A stretch of DNA of 64,000 nucleotides. It comes from Haematospirillum sp. H1815. Its GTDB lineage: Bacteria > Pseudomonadota > Alphaproteobacteria > Rhodospirillales > Rhodospirillaceae. A program made the position numbers and the translations under genes. How positions within the stretch are numbered: position 1 is the stretch's first letter; the number at the start of each line of letters is the position of its first letter. The stretch is from positions 78,132-142,131 of the forward strand of contig NZ_JAAVTA010000006.1 of the NCBI RefSeq assembly GCF_012102705.1, in the 5' to 3' direction. Positions 23,957 to 33,107 of the stretch are shown here, one piece after another. The notes beneath the pieces are model-generated. The model had not been told where the DNA came from. It saw only the letters and a list, made by a program, of their open reading frames with translations, and ran no database searches.

Positions 23957-24880
23957 TTATGTTCCTGCCGGTTGTAGCTGCTGGGCGGTCTGCCTGTTGA
24001 TCTGTTCGAACTCCAGAATAGACCGCAAACCATCTTTGTATGTGGGAAAAGCCAAGGTGATGCCCAGTTCTTCCTTGATCCGTGTATTGTCCACCCTTCG
24101 GCAGGCATTATAGAAACCAGCGCTCATCGGGCTGAGCTGTGCCTGTTCCCACGGGATCTCGGGGGGTGGTGTCATGCCCAGCAGTGTGCAGGCCCACGTC
24201 ACAACGTCGGCATAAGACGCGGGCTCGTCGTCGGCAACGTTATAAATCTGCCCCGGATTTGGTCGCAGTGCAGAGGCTCTTAGGACCGTGGCAATGTCAT
24301 CAACGTGTATACGGCAGAAAACGTGCCCGGGTTTTACAATCCGCTGTGCCCGCCCGCTGCGCACACTGTCCAGGGCGCTGCGTCCGGGACCATAAATGCC
24401 GGACAGGCGGAAAATATGTATCGGACCGCCATGTTCCAGCCATTGTTGTTCCGCCTCGATCCGGGCTGTGGAGGGGGTGCTGCCGGAACCGTTTCCGGAA
24501 ACAGGGGTGTCTTCGGTCACAACGGCGCCCCGGTGGTCGCCATAGACGCCCGTTGATGATAGATACCCGATCCAGCGGAGGGTCCCTGCTTCGGTTGCCT
24601 GGCGCAGCTGTTCACGGTGGCAGTCCAGTACCGGATCAACGATCTTTCCGTTGTGCTCTTTGGGGGCTGCCGAGACCAGGATGTGAGTGACGCCATCCAG
24701 TGCTTCGGCAGGCATGGGCGTTTGTCCGTCAAAGATCCATGTCTCAATCCCGGCTGCCTGCAATGCCTTGGCTTTTTCCGGGTGCCGTGTTGTGCCTCGT
24801 ACGGCCCAGCCTTCTTCAAGAAGGCGGCTGGCAAGGGCAGCGGCGCAAAATCCGAAACCGGAGCAGAGAAGTGTTGGCAT
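23957..24880 (-). CDS. NAD(P)-dependent epimerase/dehydratase-like SDR protein (YeeZ-like)
   Basis: A 307-residue extended short-chain dehydrogenase-fold protein. It opens MPTLLCSGFGFCAAALASRL, a glycine-rich dinucleotide-binding turn of the atypical YeeZ-like group. YLSSTGVYGDHRG provides the Ser/Tyr region of the active site, and FRLSGIYGPGRSALDSVRSG and IHVDDIATVL are conserved extended-SDR elements. The start is set at ATG 24880 with AGGA six bases before it; an ATG 13 codons upstream was rejected. Substrate unknown. It is divergent from the TPR gene. Confidence 0.82.
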   Translation of the reverse strand: MPTLLCSGFGFCAAALASRLLEEGWAVRGTTRHPEKAKALQAAGIETWIFDGQTPMPAEALDGVTHILVSAAPKEHNGKIVDPVLDCHREQLRQATEAGTLRWIGYLSSTGVYGDHRGAVVTEDTPVSGNGSGSTPSTARIEAEQQWLEHGGPIHIFRLSGIYGPGRSALDSVRSGRAQRIVKPGHVFCRIHVDDIATVLRASALRPNPGQIYNVADDEPASYADVVTWACTLLGMTPPPEIPWEQAQLSPMSAGFYNACRRVDNTRIKEELGITLAFPTYKDGLRSILEFEQINRQTAQQLQPAGT

Positions 24881-25001
24881 ATGGTGTCCTGACTCTTTGT
24901 TTGGCTGCAAGAACATCATGTTCTGTCATGACAGGCAATCTCTGAGTATCGTATGCCTGTTTTCGTGTGGTGAACGTGTTTGTGAGCATGGAGTCTTGCT
25001 G

Positions 25002-25751
25002 ATGATGATCAAGGGTATTGCACCCGTTCTGGTGATGGTTGTCTGTGCGGCACTTCCTGTGGCGGGGCTGACGGCAGAATATGGTGCGTGTATGGCGCAA
25101 AGTCGGCAGGATCCTCATGCCGCCCTGCGTCTGGCCATATCCTGGGAAGAGCAGGCTGGTGGAGCATCGGCTCGCCATTGCCGTGCGTCGGCCCTGATCG
25201 AGTTGGGGCAGTTCAGTGAGGCTGCGGTCATCCTTGAGGCACTGGCCGGGGAGCATCGTGAACATCCCGCACAATATGCGCCGTTGTTACACCAGGCGGC
25301 ATCGGCTTGGATTCAGGCCGGAGATCCCGGACATGCCTTGTTTCTTCTGGGACAGGTTCAGGATATTTCCCCAGAAAATGCCATAATTCTTGAAGATCGT
25401 GCAGAGCTGTCAGCGGCTGCGGGTCGCTTGTGGGAGGCTGTGGATGATCTGAATACCCTTCTGGATTATCAGCCGGAATATGGTCCCGCGTTGCTTCTGC
25501 GCGCCTCTGTTTGGCGGCAACTGAATGCGGCGGATCTGGCCTTGGCTGATCTGGAGCGTGCGCTTGCCTTGAGCCCGGCCGATCGCGGTGCGCTGGTCGA
25601 GCGCGGTGTCCTATTATGCCAGATGGGCGATACAGAAGCGGCGCGCAAGGATTGGATGGCCGTTATTCTTGGGAGTCCGAACTCTGCAGAGGCGGAGCGC
25701 GCGCGGACGCATCTGGCTGCCATGGATATCAGACACAGTTCCGTCCCCTGA
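25002..25751 (+). CDS. Exported tetratricopeptide-repeat protein
   Basis: A 249-residue protein with an N-terminal signal peptide (MMIKGIAPVLVMVVCAALPVAGLTA, cleavage likely before EYGAC) and then helical TPR repeats. Recognisable units are HCRASALIELGQFSEAAVILE, AASAWIQAGDPGHALFLLG, DRAELSAAAGRLWEAVDDL, LRASVWRQLNAADLALADLERAL and ERGVLLCQMGDTEAARKDW. TPR proteins of this type mediate protein-protein contacts in the periplasm. GGAG stands eight bases before ATG 25002. It lies directly upstream of the metalloprotease gene but is separated by an AT-rich gap, so a functional link is unproven. Confidence 0.8.
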   Translation: MMIKGIAPVLVMVVCAALPVAGLTAEYGACMAQSRQDPHAALRLAISWEEQAGGASARHCRASALIELGQFSEAAVILEALAGEHREHPAQYAPLLHQAASAWIQAGDPGHALFLLGQVQDISPENAIILEDRAELSAAAGRLWEAVDDLNTLLDYQPEYGPALLLRASVWRQLNAADLALADLERALALSPADRGALVERGVLLCQMGDTEAARKDWMAVILGSPNSAEAERARTHLAAMDIRHSSVP

Positions 25752-25819
25752 CGGCGACTCCATATATGTATAAAAAATTAAACTTCTATCTTCTGGTTGT
25801 AATATCAGGAGGAAATTGC

Positions 25820-25867
25820 ATGTTGACTTATTTTAAAGAGAGGAGCCTGATTATAATCCCTTTATGA
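25820..25867 (+). CDS. Possible 15-residue leader peptide upstream of the metalloprotease
   Basis: ATG 25820 is preceded by a perfect AGGAGG at seven bases and encodes MLTYFKERSLIIIPL before a TGA at 25865. The frame ends 33 bases before the metalloprotease start, inside an AT-rich leader. A strong ribosome site on so short a frame suggests a translated leader, perhaps for attenuation or coupling, but it could be chance. No homologue is known to me. Confidence 0.35.
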   Translation: MLTYFKERSLIIIPL

Positions 25868-25900
25868 TTGTGCCGGCGATGGCCAAGGAGGAATCAGGTT

Positions 25901-28900
25901 ATGGGTATCGGATCTACCAGATATAACAGTGCGTTTACCGCGCCTTCCAGCGGGAGGCATGAAATTGATTCCCTGCTTGGGGGGAGGTTCTGGTCCTCCG
26001 ATGGTGTTCCGGGAAAAGCTCTGAAGCTGACGTACAGTTTTGTATCTCCAGAGTACGAGAGTGTAACCACAGACTGGCAGGAAGGCACGGCGCTTGATCC
26101 TTCCTTCATTACAAATGGCCTGAAGTCATCGATTGCCGGGGCATTCAGGCATCTTGCAGACTTTACCAGTCTCTCGTTCACGGAACAAAAGGGAGGTGGG
26201 GAACCCGGAAGAATTCTGATCGGTGCCAGCAAGACACTGTCTGGAACCAGTCTTCTGGGGGTGGCGGCACATGCATCCTATCCTGCGGCGGATGATTTCG
26301 CCGGATCCGTCTGGTTTGATGCCTGGTACAGTTATCCACAAATGGATGCTCCCGTCGGGAGCGAGCTGCGTTCCATTGCCATGCACGAGATTGGGCATGC
26401 CCTGGGGCTGAAGCACCCACATGATGATGACAACGCCCACGGTTTTCCCGTGACGCTCGAGTATGATTCCTCTGCCTATTCATTAATGTCGTACAAGTCC
26501 AAGATTGGCGCTGAGGGTTCCGGCGGCTTCAAGTCCACGCCGCTGACCTACATGCTCAATGACATGGCCGCGTTGCAGTACCTGTACGGGAAGAACATGA
26601 CAACGCGTACCGGCGACAACCGGTATGACTTTGCCGGCAAGGCCTATGTTTATGAAACCATCTGGGATGCGGGTGGCAATGATACGGTCAGCTGGAGCGG
26701 ACGGGACACGTCTGCCAACATTGATTTGACACCCGGCACACTGTCGTTCTTTGGGGGCGTTGATACCAAATCCGATCCGGCAGCTTGGGACAAGGGCAGC
26801 GGAATTCTGGGTATTGCCTACGACACCCATATCGAGAATGCAGAGGGTGGAAACGGTCACGATATCTTGCGCGGCAACGATGGGAACAACCGTTTGCAGG
26901 GTGGACCAGGTAATGACCTCCTTGAAGGAAGAGGCGGGCGCAACACCCTGGATGGCGGCGATGGCATCGATACGGTCAGCTACGCTTTCCTGGACCGCCC
27001 TGTCTCCATAACCTTGAACGGGGCCATCAGTTCTGTTGTCAAGGTTGATGGCCAGGACAAGGACACCCTGCGCAATATCGAGAATGTGCAAGGAGGTGCC
27101 GGCGCAGACCACCTGACGGGCGATAGCGGTGGCAACGTCCTGGAAGGTGGTGACGGGGCAGACCGTATCAACGGCGGTGCCGGCCGCGACCGTCTTTACG
27201 GGGATGGCGGAGCAGACCATCTGACAGGCGGTGCCGGTGCCGATGTGTTTGCCTGGCGCAATGTTTCTGATTCCGGGCCGGGCATTATAGGGCGGGATAC
27301 CGTCCATGACTTTAATTCTGCCGAGAACGACCGCCTGGATTTCTCGGAGCTGGATGCCAACGCCGTTCTGGAGGGACATCAGGCCCTGATATTCAGCGAT
27401 CAAACCCCGCGCGCCTTTTCGTTGTGGTACAAACCCGATGCATCCGGGTTGACAGTTTTTGCCGATACGTCCGGGGACACGAAAGAGGATTTCTCCGTGC
27501 GCCTGAAGGACGTGAAATCACTGTCCGCCGAGAATCTGATTCTGGACACAGCAGGGGTTGTTTCCCTGGTGGATGCCAATGGCGTATTGGTGACCAGTGC
27601 GCTGGGTGGAGCGGTCCAGGTCTCCCTGGAAGGGGGGCAAACAGGGTATGGTGCGGTGCCTGTTCCGGTTCGGGTGAATGGTGTTGAGGTTGGCCGTGTT
27701 CAGGGAGCCAAGGATATTGTTGGCAGTTCCCATGATGATCACCTGACCGGGGATGCCCGTGATAACCGGTTTACGGGTTATGGTGGTCACGATGTACTTG
27801 ATGGAAAAGAGGGGCAGGATACAGCTGTTTTCAGCGATGCGACCGGCCCTGTTTCTGTCACGCTGGATCGCGCGCGCCCTGTGACCGTAACTATCAATGG
27901 GGTTGCCGCTGCGACCATCAGCAATATCGAGAATGTTATGGGGGGGTTTGCTGCAGATACTCTTGTTGGCGACAGCGCGGACAATGTTCTTAGCGGTGCA
28001 ATGGGGAATGATACGCTTTCTGGTGCCGGGGGGAATGACCGCCTGCACGGTGACATGGGAGCCGACCGTCTTACGGGTGGTCTTGGGGCAGACGTATTTT
28101 TGTATCGCAGTGCCTATGAATCGGGTCCTCGACCTCAAGGCCGCGATACCATAACGGACTTCAGCAGTGTCCATGGCGATCGCATTGATCTTTCCGGATT
28201 GGTCGTCTTTGACGCATCGGGTGCGTATCGTCCGCTGACGTTCGGTGGTACAGAAGCCGGGGCAGGTGGTGTCTGGTACGTGAAAGATAGCTTGGGCGTT
28301 GTAGTCTATGCGGATGTCAGTGGTGATGCGGCAGCTGATTTCTCGGTACGCCTTGATAATGTCCATTCCCTGTTGGCAAAAGACTTTATCCTTGATTCTG
28401 TTGTCCCGCTTGGTGAAGGCATAGAAGATGCAGTCTACAGTATGAGTTTTGCCACTGACCCGGTGAACCTGACACTTGGCACAGGCAACCCGTCTCCCGT
28501 TCTGGTTGGAGGTGTTCGTGTTTCCGAGATCACGGGCTATAATGGGTTGGCTGGTGGATATGCTGACGATTATCTGACGGGCAACGATGCTGACAACAAG
28601 TTCCGTTCCAGCGGTGGTCGGGATGTCATTGACGGTCGTGGTGGTCGTGACAGCATGGACTATAGCACAGAGCAGGGGCCTGTTGTTGTCACCTTGGCTG
28701 ATGGTGCTGAAGACGCCGTGGTTCGTGTTAATGGCCTTGAAAAAGATACGCTGAGGCACATCGAAGCCGTTGCCGGTGGTACTGGTCATGACTGGATAAC
28801 AGGGAATGCCAGTGACAATGTCCTGCTGGGCAATGAGGGTGATGATGTCCTGAGCGGTGGTGCGGGCCATGATGCCCTGTATGGTGACAAGGGCAATGAT

Positions 28901-30889
28901 GTTCTGGATGGCGGGGCCGGGAATGACTTTCTGGGGGGAGGGGAAGGAACAGACTCTGTTAATTATGCTGGTTATACGCTCCCCCTTGAGATTGTCTTGC
29001 GCGGTGATTCATGGGGGTACGCATCAATCGGTAAGGTCGAAAAAGATTATCTGCACTCTATTGAAGTCGTAACGGCTGGCAGTGGTGATGACACGTTGGC
29101 TGTCGAGTTGCAGTACGCCACACTGTCTGGCGGTCCCGGTGCGGATACGTTTGTTTACAGTGGACGCTTTGGTTCCAATGATCCTTCTGTGATTTCTGGT
29201 ACCCCAAGTGCCGAGCAGATTATACAGGATTTCAAGGCAGCTGAAGGTGACCGGATTGATCTGGCCCATCTGGACAAGGGGCTGTTTGTTTATGACTTCA
29301 GCGCGAAAGGGCCTGCGAAGAATGCCGTCTGGTCAAAGCAGGATGGCAAGGATCAGGTGCTGCGTGTTGATACAACGGGCGATGCTGTTTCTGACTTTAC
29401 GATCAGGCTGAAGAATTGTTCAGCGGTGTCCGCTTCGGACTTTGTGCTTTCGCAACGACCTGACATGGGGCCAGATGCCGTCCTTGATACCGTCAGGAAC
29501 AGTGGTGAGTATGCCTACTTTGACCTTTTCAATTCCGAGGTTCATTTTGGTGGGCAGAAGTATCCCTTTACGCCGTCCAGTACTCTTACCGGCGGTACGT
29601 GGCAGAACTACTTCCTGGCTCCACTGCCCTCTGCAACGGCATTGAATATTGATGGAGGAGACGGGACAGACACCGTCAGCCTTGCCTTGGCATCGGGTCC
29701 TGTTTCTCTGCCCCTGAATGGATCAAACTGGTCCAGGGTATCTTATGCCGGTGTGTCTGCCGCCACTCAGATCCGCAACATAGAAAATGTCGTTGCCGGT
29801 CATTACGGGGATACCCTGACCGGTGATCGCAACAACAATACGTTCACTCCCGGCTTTGGTGCGGACACCATTGACGGGGGACTTGGTTCAGACACCGTGG
29901 ACTATCGCTCCAGCCCAGGCCCGATCATAGTGACCTTGGCCGGAAGTCAATGGGCCACGGTGTCTGTGGGGGGTGGTCAGCCATCAGATCGGATCCGTAA
30001 CATTGAGAATATCAGTGGCAGTGGATCGGCCGATGTCATGGTCGGTGATGCCTTGGATAATACCTTTGTCGGCTATGGAGGAAAAGATGAGATCGACGGT
30101 GGTGCCGGGCAGGATACTGTTGATTACAGCTACAGCACCAAAGGTGTGGAGGTAACCTTGGCTGGGTCGGCTTGGGCCAATGTGTCTGTTGGTGGTCAAG
30201 TTGAAGACCGTATTCGTAATATCGAGAATGTGACCGGTTCAAGCATGAATGACCGCATTTTCGGTGATGAGGGTAACAATGTCCTGCGTGGAGGGGCCGG
30301 GAACGATTGGTTCAAGGCAGGCCTTGGCCATGATACCCTGGACGGAGGTCTTGGCGTTGACATTGCCGATTATACGGATCGCTCGGAATCCATTGTTGTT
30401 ACCTTGGACGGGGTGAACCCGGCCCGCGTGTTCCTCAATGGAGTGGCGCAGGATACCCTGATCAATATCGAGTGCATGTGGGGTGGGTCCGGCAACGATC
30501 GCCTGGTTGGTGATTACAACGACAATAGCCTGTATGGGGGGAGAGGCGCTGACATTCTGGGCGGTGGAGGCGGCGCTGACACCTTCTTATACTTCCTGAT
30601 TTCTGATTCGGGTGTTGATGAAGCCTCGCGCGATACCATCATGGATTTCAGCAGCAAGGATGGAGACCATATCAAGCTGGCTTCTGTTGATGCCAACAAA
30701 GCTCTTCCCGGTGATCAGCATTTTGTCTTCCATGGCCAGAATGCCGGGGCCAACGGTGTATGGTATCAGCCGGATGGGAGTGGCAATACGCTGCTGTTTG
30801 CTGATGACAATGGTGATGCCCAAGCAGACTTCTCCATTTTTCTGCTGGGTGTCAGCAGCCTGTCGCAGGCAGACCTGATTCTGAGCTGA
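25901..30889 (+). CDS. RTX protein B1: giant serralysin-type zinc metalloprotease
   Basis: A 1662-residue secreted protease. Residues about 10-235 form an M10B (serralysin) catalytic domain: IDSLLGGRFW and LTYSF at the front, the zinc site H162-E163-I-G-H166-A-L-G-L-K-H172 followed by P, and the Met-turn SLMSY around M196. Ordinary serralysins are under 500 residues; here the RTX tail runs for about 1400 more. It holds nonapeptide arrays, strands of the type VSYxxxxxPVxVTL with RNIENVxG, and four serralysin-tail units with cores near residues 497, 780, 1132 and 1610. The end QADLILS is a plausible type I secretion tail; there is no signal peptide. AGGAGG precedes ATG 25901. Substrates unknown; no inhibitor gene is adjacent. 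Confidence 0.88.
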   Translation: MGIGSTRYNSAFTAPSSGRHEIDSLLGGRFWSSDGVPGKALKLTYSFVSPEYESVTTDWQEGTALDPSFITNGLKSSIAGAFRHLADFTSLSFTEQKGGGEPGRILIGASKTLSGTSLLGVAAHASYPAADDFAGSVWFDAWYSYPQMDAPVGSELRSIAMHEIGHALGLKHPHDDDNAHGFPVTLEYDSSAYSLMSYKSKIGAEGSGGFKSTPLTYMLNDMAALQYLYGKNMTTRTGDNRYDFAGKAYVYETIWDAGGNDTVSWSGRDTSANIDLTPGTLSFFGGVDTKSDPAAWDKGSGILGIAYDTHIENAEGGNGHDILRGNDGNNRLQGGPGNDLLEGRGGRNTLDGGDGIDTVSYAFLDRPVSITLNGAISSVVKVDGQDKDTLRNIENVQGGAGADHLTGDSGGNVLEGGDGADRINGGAGRDRLYGDGGADHLTGGAGADVFAWRNVSDSGPGIIGRDTVHDFNSAENDRLDFSELDANAVLEGHQALIFSDQTPRAFSLWYKPDASGLTVFADTSGDTKEDFSVRLKDVKSLSAENLILDTAGVVSLVDANGVLVTSALGGAVQVSLEGGQTGYGAVPVPVRVNGVEVGRVQGAKDIVGSSHDDHLTGDARDNRFTGYGGHDVLDGKEGQDTAVFSDATGPVSVTLDRARPVTVTINGVAAATISNIENVMGGFAADTLVGDSADNVLSGAMGNDTLSGAGGNDRLHGDMGADRLTGGLGADVFLYRSAYESGPRPQGRDTITDFSSVHGDRIDLSGLVVFDASGAYRPLTFGGTEAGAGGVWYVKDSLGVVVYADVSGDAAADFSVRLDNVHSLLAKDFILDSVVPLGEGIEDAVYSMSFATDPVNLTLGTGNPSPVLVGGVRVSEITGYNGLAGGYADDYLTGNDADNKFRSSGGRDVIDGRGGRDSMDYSTEQGPVVVTLADGAEDAVVRVNGLEKDTLRHIEAVAGGTGHDWITGNASDNVLLGNEGDDVLSGGAGHDALYGDKGNDVLDGGAGNDFLGGGEGTDSVNYAGYTLPLEIVLRGDSWGYASIGKVEKDYLHSIEVVTAGSGDDTLAVELQYATLSGGPGADTFVYSGRFGSNDPSVISGTPSAEQIIQDFKAAEGDRIDLAHLDKGLFVYDFSAKGPAKNAVWSKQDGKDQVLRVDTTGDAVSDFTIRLKNCSAVSASDFVLSQRPDMGPDAVLDTVRNSGEYAYFDLFNSEVHFGGQKYPFTPSSTLTGGTWQNYFLAPLPSATALNIDGGDGTDTVSLALASGPVSLPLNGSNWSRVSYAGVSAATQIRNIENVVAGHYGDTLTGDRNNNTFTPGFGADTIDGGLGSDTVDYRSSPGPIIVTLAGSQWATVSVGGGQPSDRIRNIENISGSGSADVMVGDALDNTFVGYGGKDEIDGGAGQDTVDYSYSTKGVEVTLAGSAWANVSVGGQVEDRIRNIENVTGSSMNDRIFGDEGNNVLRGGAGNDWFKAGLGHDTLDGGLGVDIADYTDRSESIVVTLDGVNPARVFLNGVAQDTLINIECMWGGSGNDRLVGDYNDNSLYGGRGADILGGGGGADTFLYFLISDSGVDEASRDTIMDFSSKDGDHIKLASVDANKALPGDQHFVFHGQNAGANGVWYQPDGSGNTLLFADDNGDAQADFSIFLLGVSSLSQADLILS

Positions 30890-30914
30890 TCCTGTTTTTG
30901 TTTCCTTATTTGGT

Positions 30915-30943
30915 CATCCCCCCGTTATTCGAATGGGGGGATG
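30915..30943 (+). terminator. Stem-loop after the metalloprotease gene
   Basis: Nine-base stem CATCCCCCC (30915-30923) / GGGGGGATG (30935-30943) with an 11-base loop. The following T tract is poor (TGTCTGTT), so termination may be partial. Confidence 0.6.
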
Positions 30944-31045
30944 TGTCTGTTCCGGGACTTGGGAGTCATGGAATCAAGAGTAGACCAAGGGGTGTCTTTA
31001 TGATTGTTCTATAACCATCAGAATAACTATTGGGGGTATTGTGTG

Positions 31046-32791
31046 ATGAGAATATCCGAGAAGGACGCACATTCCTACACAACAAGGGAATATGCCGGCG
31101 GTGCGGCGCAGGTTGCGGATACCGGATCTGACCCCGCAGTGCAGGAGAACGCGCCTGTGTGTGCCGAGCAAATATTCTATTATTCGATTGTACCGTTCCA
31201 TCTTGCAGACAGAACCTTGGATTCTCTTTGGGGTGATCTGATTCCCAGTATTGCCCTGTCTCAAGGGCTGGAAGTTTTTTACGGTACGAATGGCCATGAT
31301 CACCCTGCCGAGAAGAATGGGGCTGGTGTTCTGTTTCGTGGCAGTGAGGGAATGGATATTTTCGATGGTGGGCCAGGGTACGATATTCTGGATTATTCTG
31401 CCCAAGATCTTTCCATCCGCGTTGCGCTGCCTGACTCCTTGTATACTGTTGTGCATGCGGGTGGTCTGCCCAAGGACCTTGTGCGTGGTATAGAGGGCGT
31501 AATTGGTGGAACTGGTCCTGACTACATCATCGGTAATGCGCAAGACAATGTGCTGCTGGGTGGTCCCGGAGATGATGCCCTGTATGGGTTGGCAGGGCAT
31601 GATCTGATAATCGGCGGAATTGGACATGACCTGATTGATGGCGGTGAGGGATATGATGCCGTCAGCTATGAGATGCGTATCGTTCCGGTTTCTGTCGCCC
31701 TGAACGGTCATAAAGACTCTTCCGTTATAGTTGATGGTCACCCCGAGGATGTTGTGCGCAATATCGAGGCGGTTATCGGGAGTGGTGGGAATGATATCCT
31801 TGTTGGTGACCAGCACGACAATTTCTTTAACGGTCTTGGCGGTGCGGATCGTCTGACAGGTGGTGCCGGAGCCGATATTTTTGCTTATGAGCGTGCCGAG
31901 CGTACGGAAGATGTCATTACCGACTTCAGCACTGCAGAAGGTGACCAGTTGGATTTGAGTGAATTTGATGCCAATAGTACGGTAGACGGGAACCAGCCGT
32001 TTCTATTCTCCGGCCAGCAGGCAAAGGCTCATTCCCTGTGGTACAAGCCCTTGGAGAAAGGAGCGGGGATTCGGTTGTTTGCTGATACAGATGGTCAGGA
32101 GGAGACTGCAGAGTTTTCATTGGTCCTGCAGGGTGTTGACACGATAGCAGTAGATGATTTTCTTTTCGGGACATTTGGTCCCCGCATCACGTCCAAGGGA
32201 CTGGATCGCCTCTCTGTTTCCGGTACACAGTCTACATTTATTGATCTTCCGGGGTTATCGTATAGCCTCCAGGCTGCTTATCCGGGGCGTTTCCCGGATG
32301 GAGGGGACCATGATTACGACGTCATGGCTCATATGATCGGCAATATTGCGCCGACGGTTACGCATGTCAGTACGGGTTCCGGCGATGACATGCTGATTGG
32401 CGATCCCCGCGACAACATTTTCTCGTCGGGTGCGGGCAATGATCAGTTGGTCGGTGGTTTGGGGGTTGATTACCTGAGTGGTGGTAGTGGTGCAGACACG
32501 TTTACCTATAACAGCATAGCCGAAGGAGGAGACGTCATCACGGATTTCAGTTCAGAGCAGGGCGACAGGATTGATCTTGCAATGATCAGCGTGGATATAC
32601 GCCATCCCGATGGTCAGCGCGGTCTTGATTTCTCAGGACATCAAGCAGCGGCATACTCTGTTTGGTATGCAAGCGATGGGGCTGACGGTTCTGTCGTAAT
32701 GGCTGACGTCGATGGTGATATGCAGTCTGAATTCTTTCTTCGTCTTCAGGGGGTTCAGAGTCTGTCGGCAGACGATTTCTTTCTGATATAG
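31046..32791 (+). CDS. RTX protein B2: two serralysin-tail modules, secreted
   Basis: A 581-residue RTX protein. The first about 90 residues (MRISEKDAHSYTTREYAGG...) resemble nothing I know. Nonapeptide arrays follow near residues 95-115, 152-205, 245-280 and 445-490, with NIEAVIGSGGNDILVGD-type strands between them. Two serralysin-tail units carry the cores FSGQQAKAHSLWY and FSGHQAAAYSVWY. The segment THVSTGSGDDMLIGD is shared in form with the 721-aa neighbour. The end LSADDFFLI fits type I secretion. ATG 31046 is chosen; GGGGG lies about nine bases upstream. No catalytic site seen. Confidence 0.82.
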   Translation: MRISEKDAHSYTTREYAGGAAQVADTGSDPAVQENAPVCAEQIFYYSIVPFHLADRTLDSLWGDLIPSIALSQGLEVFYGTNGHDHPAEKNGAGVLFRGSEGMDIFDGGPGYDILDYSAQDLSIRVALPDSLYTVVHAGGLPKDLVRGIEGVIGGTGPDYIIGNAQDNVLLGGPGDDALYGLAGHDLIIGGIGHDLIDGGEGYDAVSYEMRIVPVSVALNGHKDSSVIVDGHPEDVVRNIEAVIGSGGNDILVGDQHDNFFNGLGGADRLTGGAGADIFAYERAERTEDVITDFSTAEGDQLDLSEFDANSTVDGNQPFLFSGQQAKAHSLWYKPLEKGAGIRLFADTDGQEETAEFSLVLQGVDTIAVDDFLFGTFGPRITSKGLDRLSVSGTQSTFIDLPGLSYSLQAAYPGRFPDGGDHDYDVMAHMIGNIAPTVTHVSTGSGDDMLIGDPRDNIFSSGAGNDQLVGGLGVDYLSGGSGADTFTYNSIAEGGDVITDFSSEQGDRIDLAMISVDIRHPDGQRGLDFSGHQAAAYSVWYASDGADGSVVMADVDGDMQSEFFLRLQGVQSLSADDFFLI

Positions 32792-33107
32792 TGATTCATC
32801 TCTGTCAGGTCCTGTTTCTTTATATGCAAAGCCTGATGGATAATCCCATGCTGTTCAATAATTTCGTGAAATAATATCTATGCGCCATGTATCAGAGACA
32901 ATAACTAGTTGGAAAATATATTTAATAAATTATTTATTGATATCATAGCTTCTATTTTTGGTCATTAATCTGCCCCTTCTTTCTTTATGTGGGGGCAGAT
33001 TTTTTTTGTTTGTCACAAGGTGAAGGGTTCCCGTGTGGGTATCTGGCTCTTGTGATAAGGTCGGCCTTTTTTCGGATGATGATTGTCGTGGAGGCAAAGG
33101 GGGAAAT
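32792..33107 (+). other. AT-rich intergenic region before RTX protein B3
   Basis: About 316 bases with strikingly low GC (for example 32915-32960) compared with the surrounding genes. It holds a strong terminator at 32967-33008. No gene is supported. A promoter for the next gene is expected downstream of the terminator but no good hexamer pair was found. Confidence 0.5.
32967..33008 (+). terminator. Strong intrinsic terminator after RTX protein B2
   Basis: Ten-base stem AATCTGCCCC (32967-32976) / GGGGCAGATT (32992-33001) directly followed by a run of Ts to 33008. Confidence 0.9.

Noticed and set aside
27518..28870. Long minus-strand frames inside the RTX genes (up to 450 codons), also at 5697-6410 and 6996-7664
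   Set aside because: The repeated GGT/GAT/GAC codon pattern on the plus strand keeps the opposite frames open; translations are Ile/Thr-rich repeats without family resemblance.
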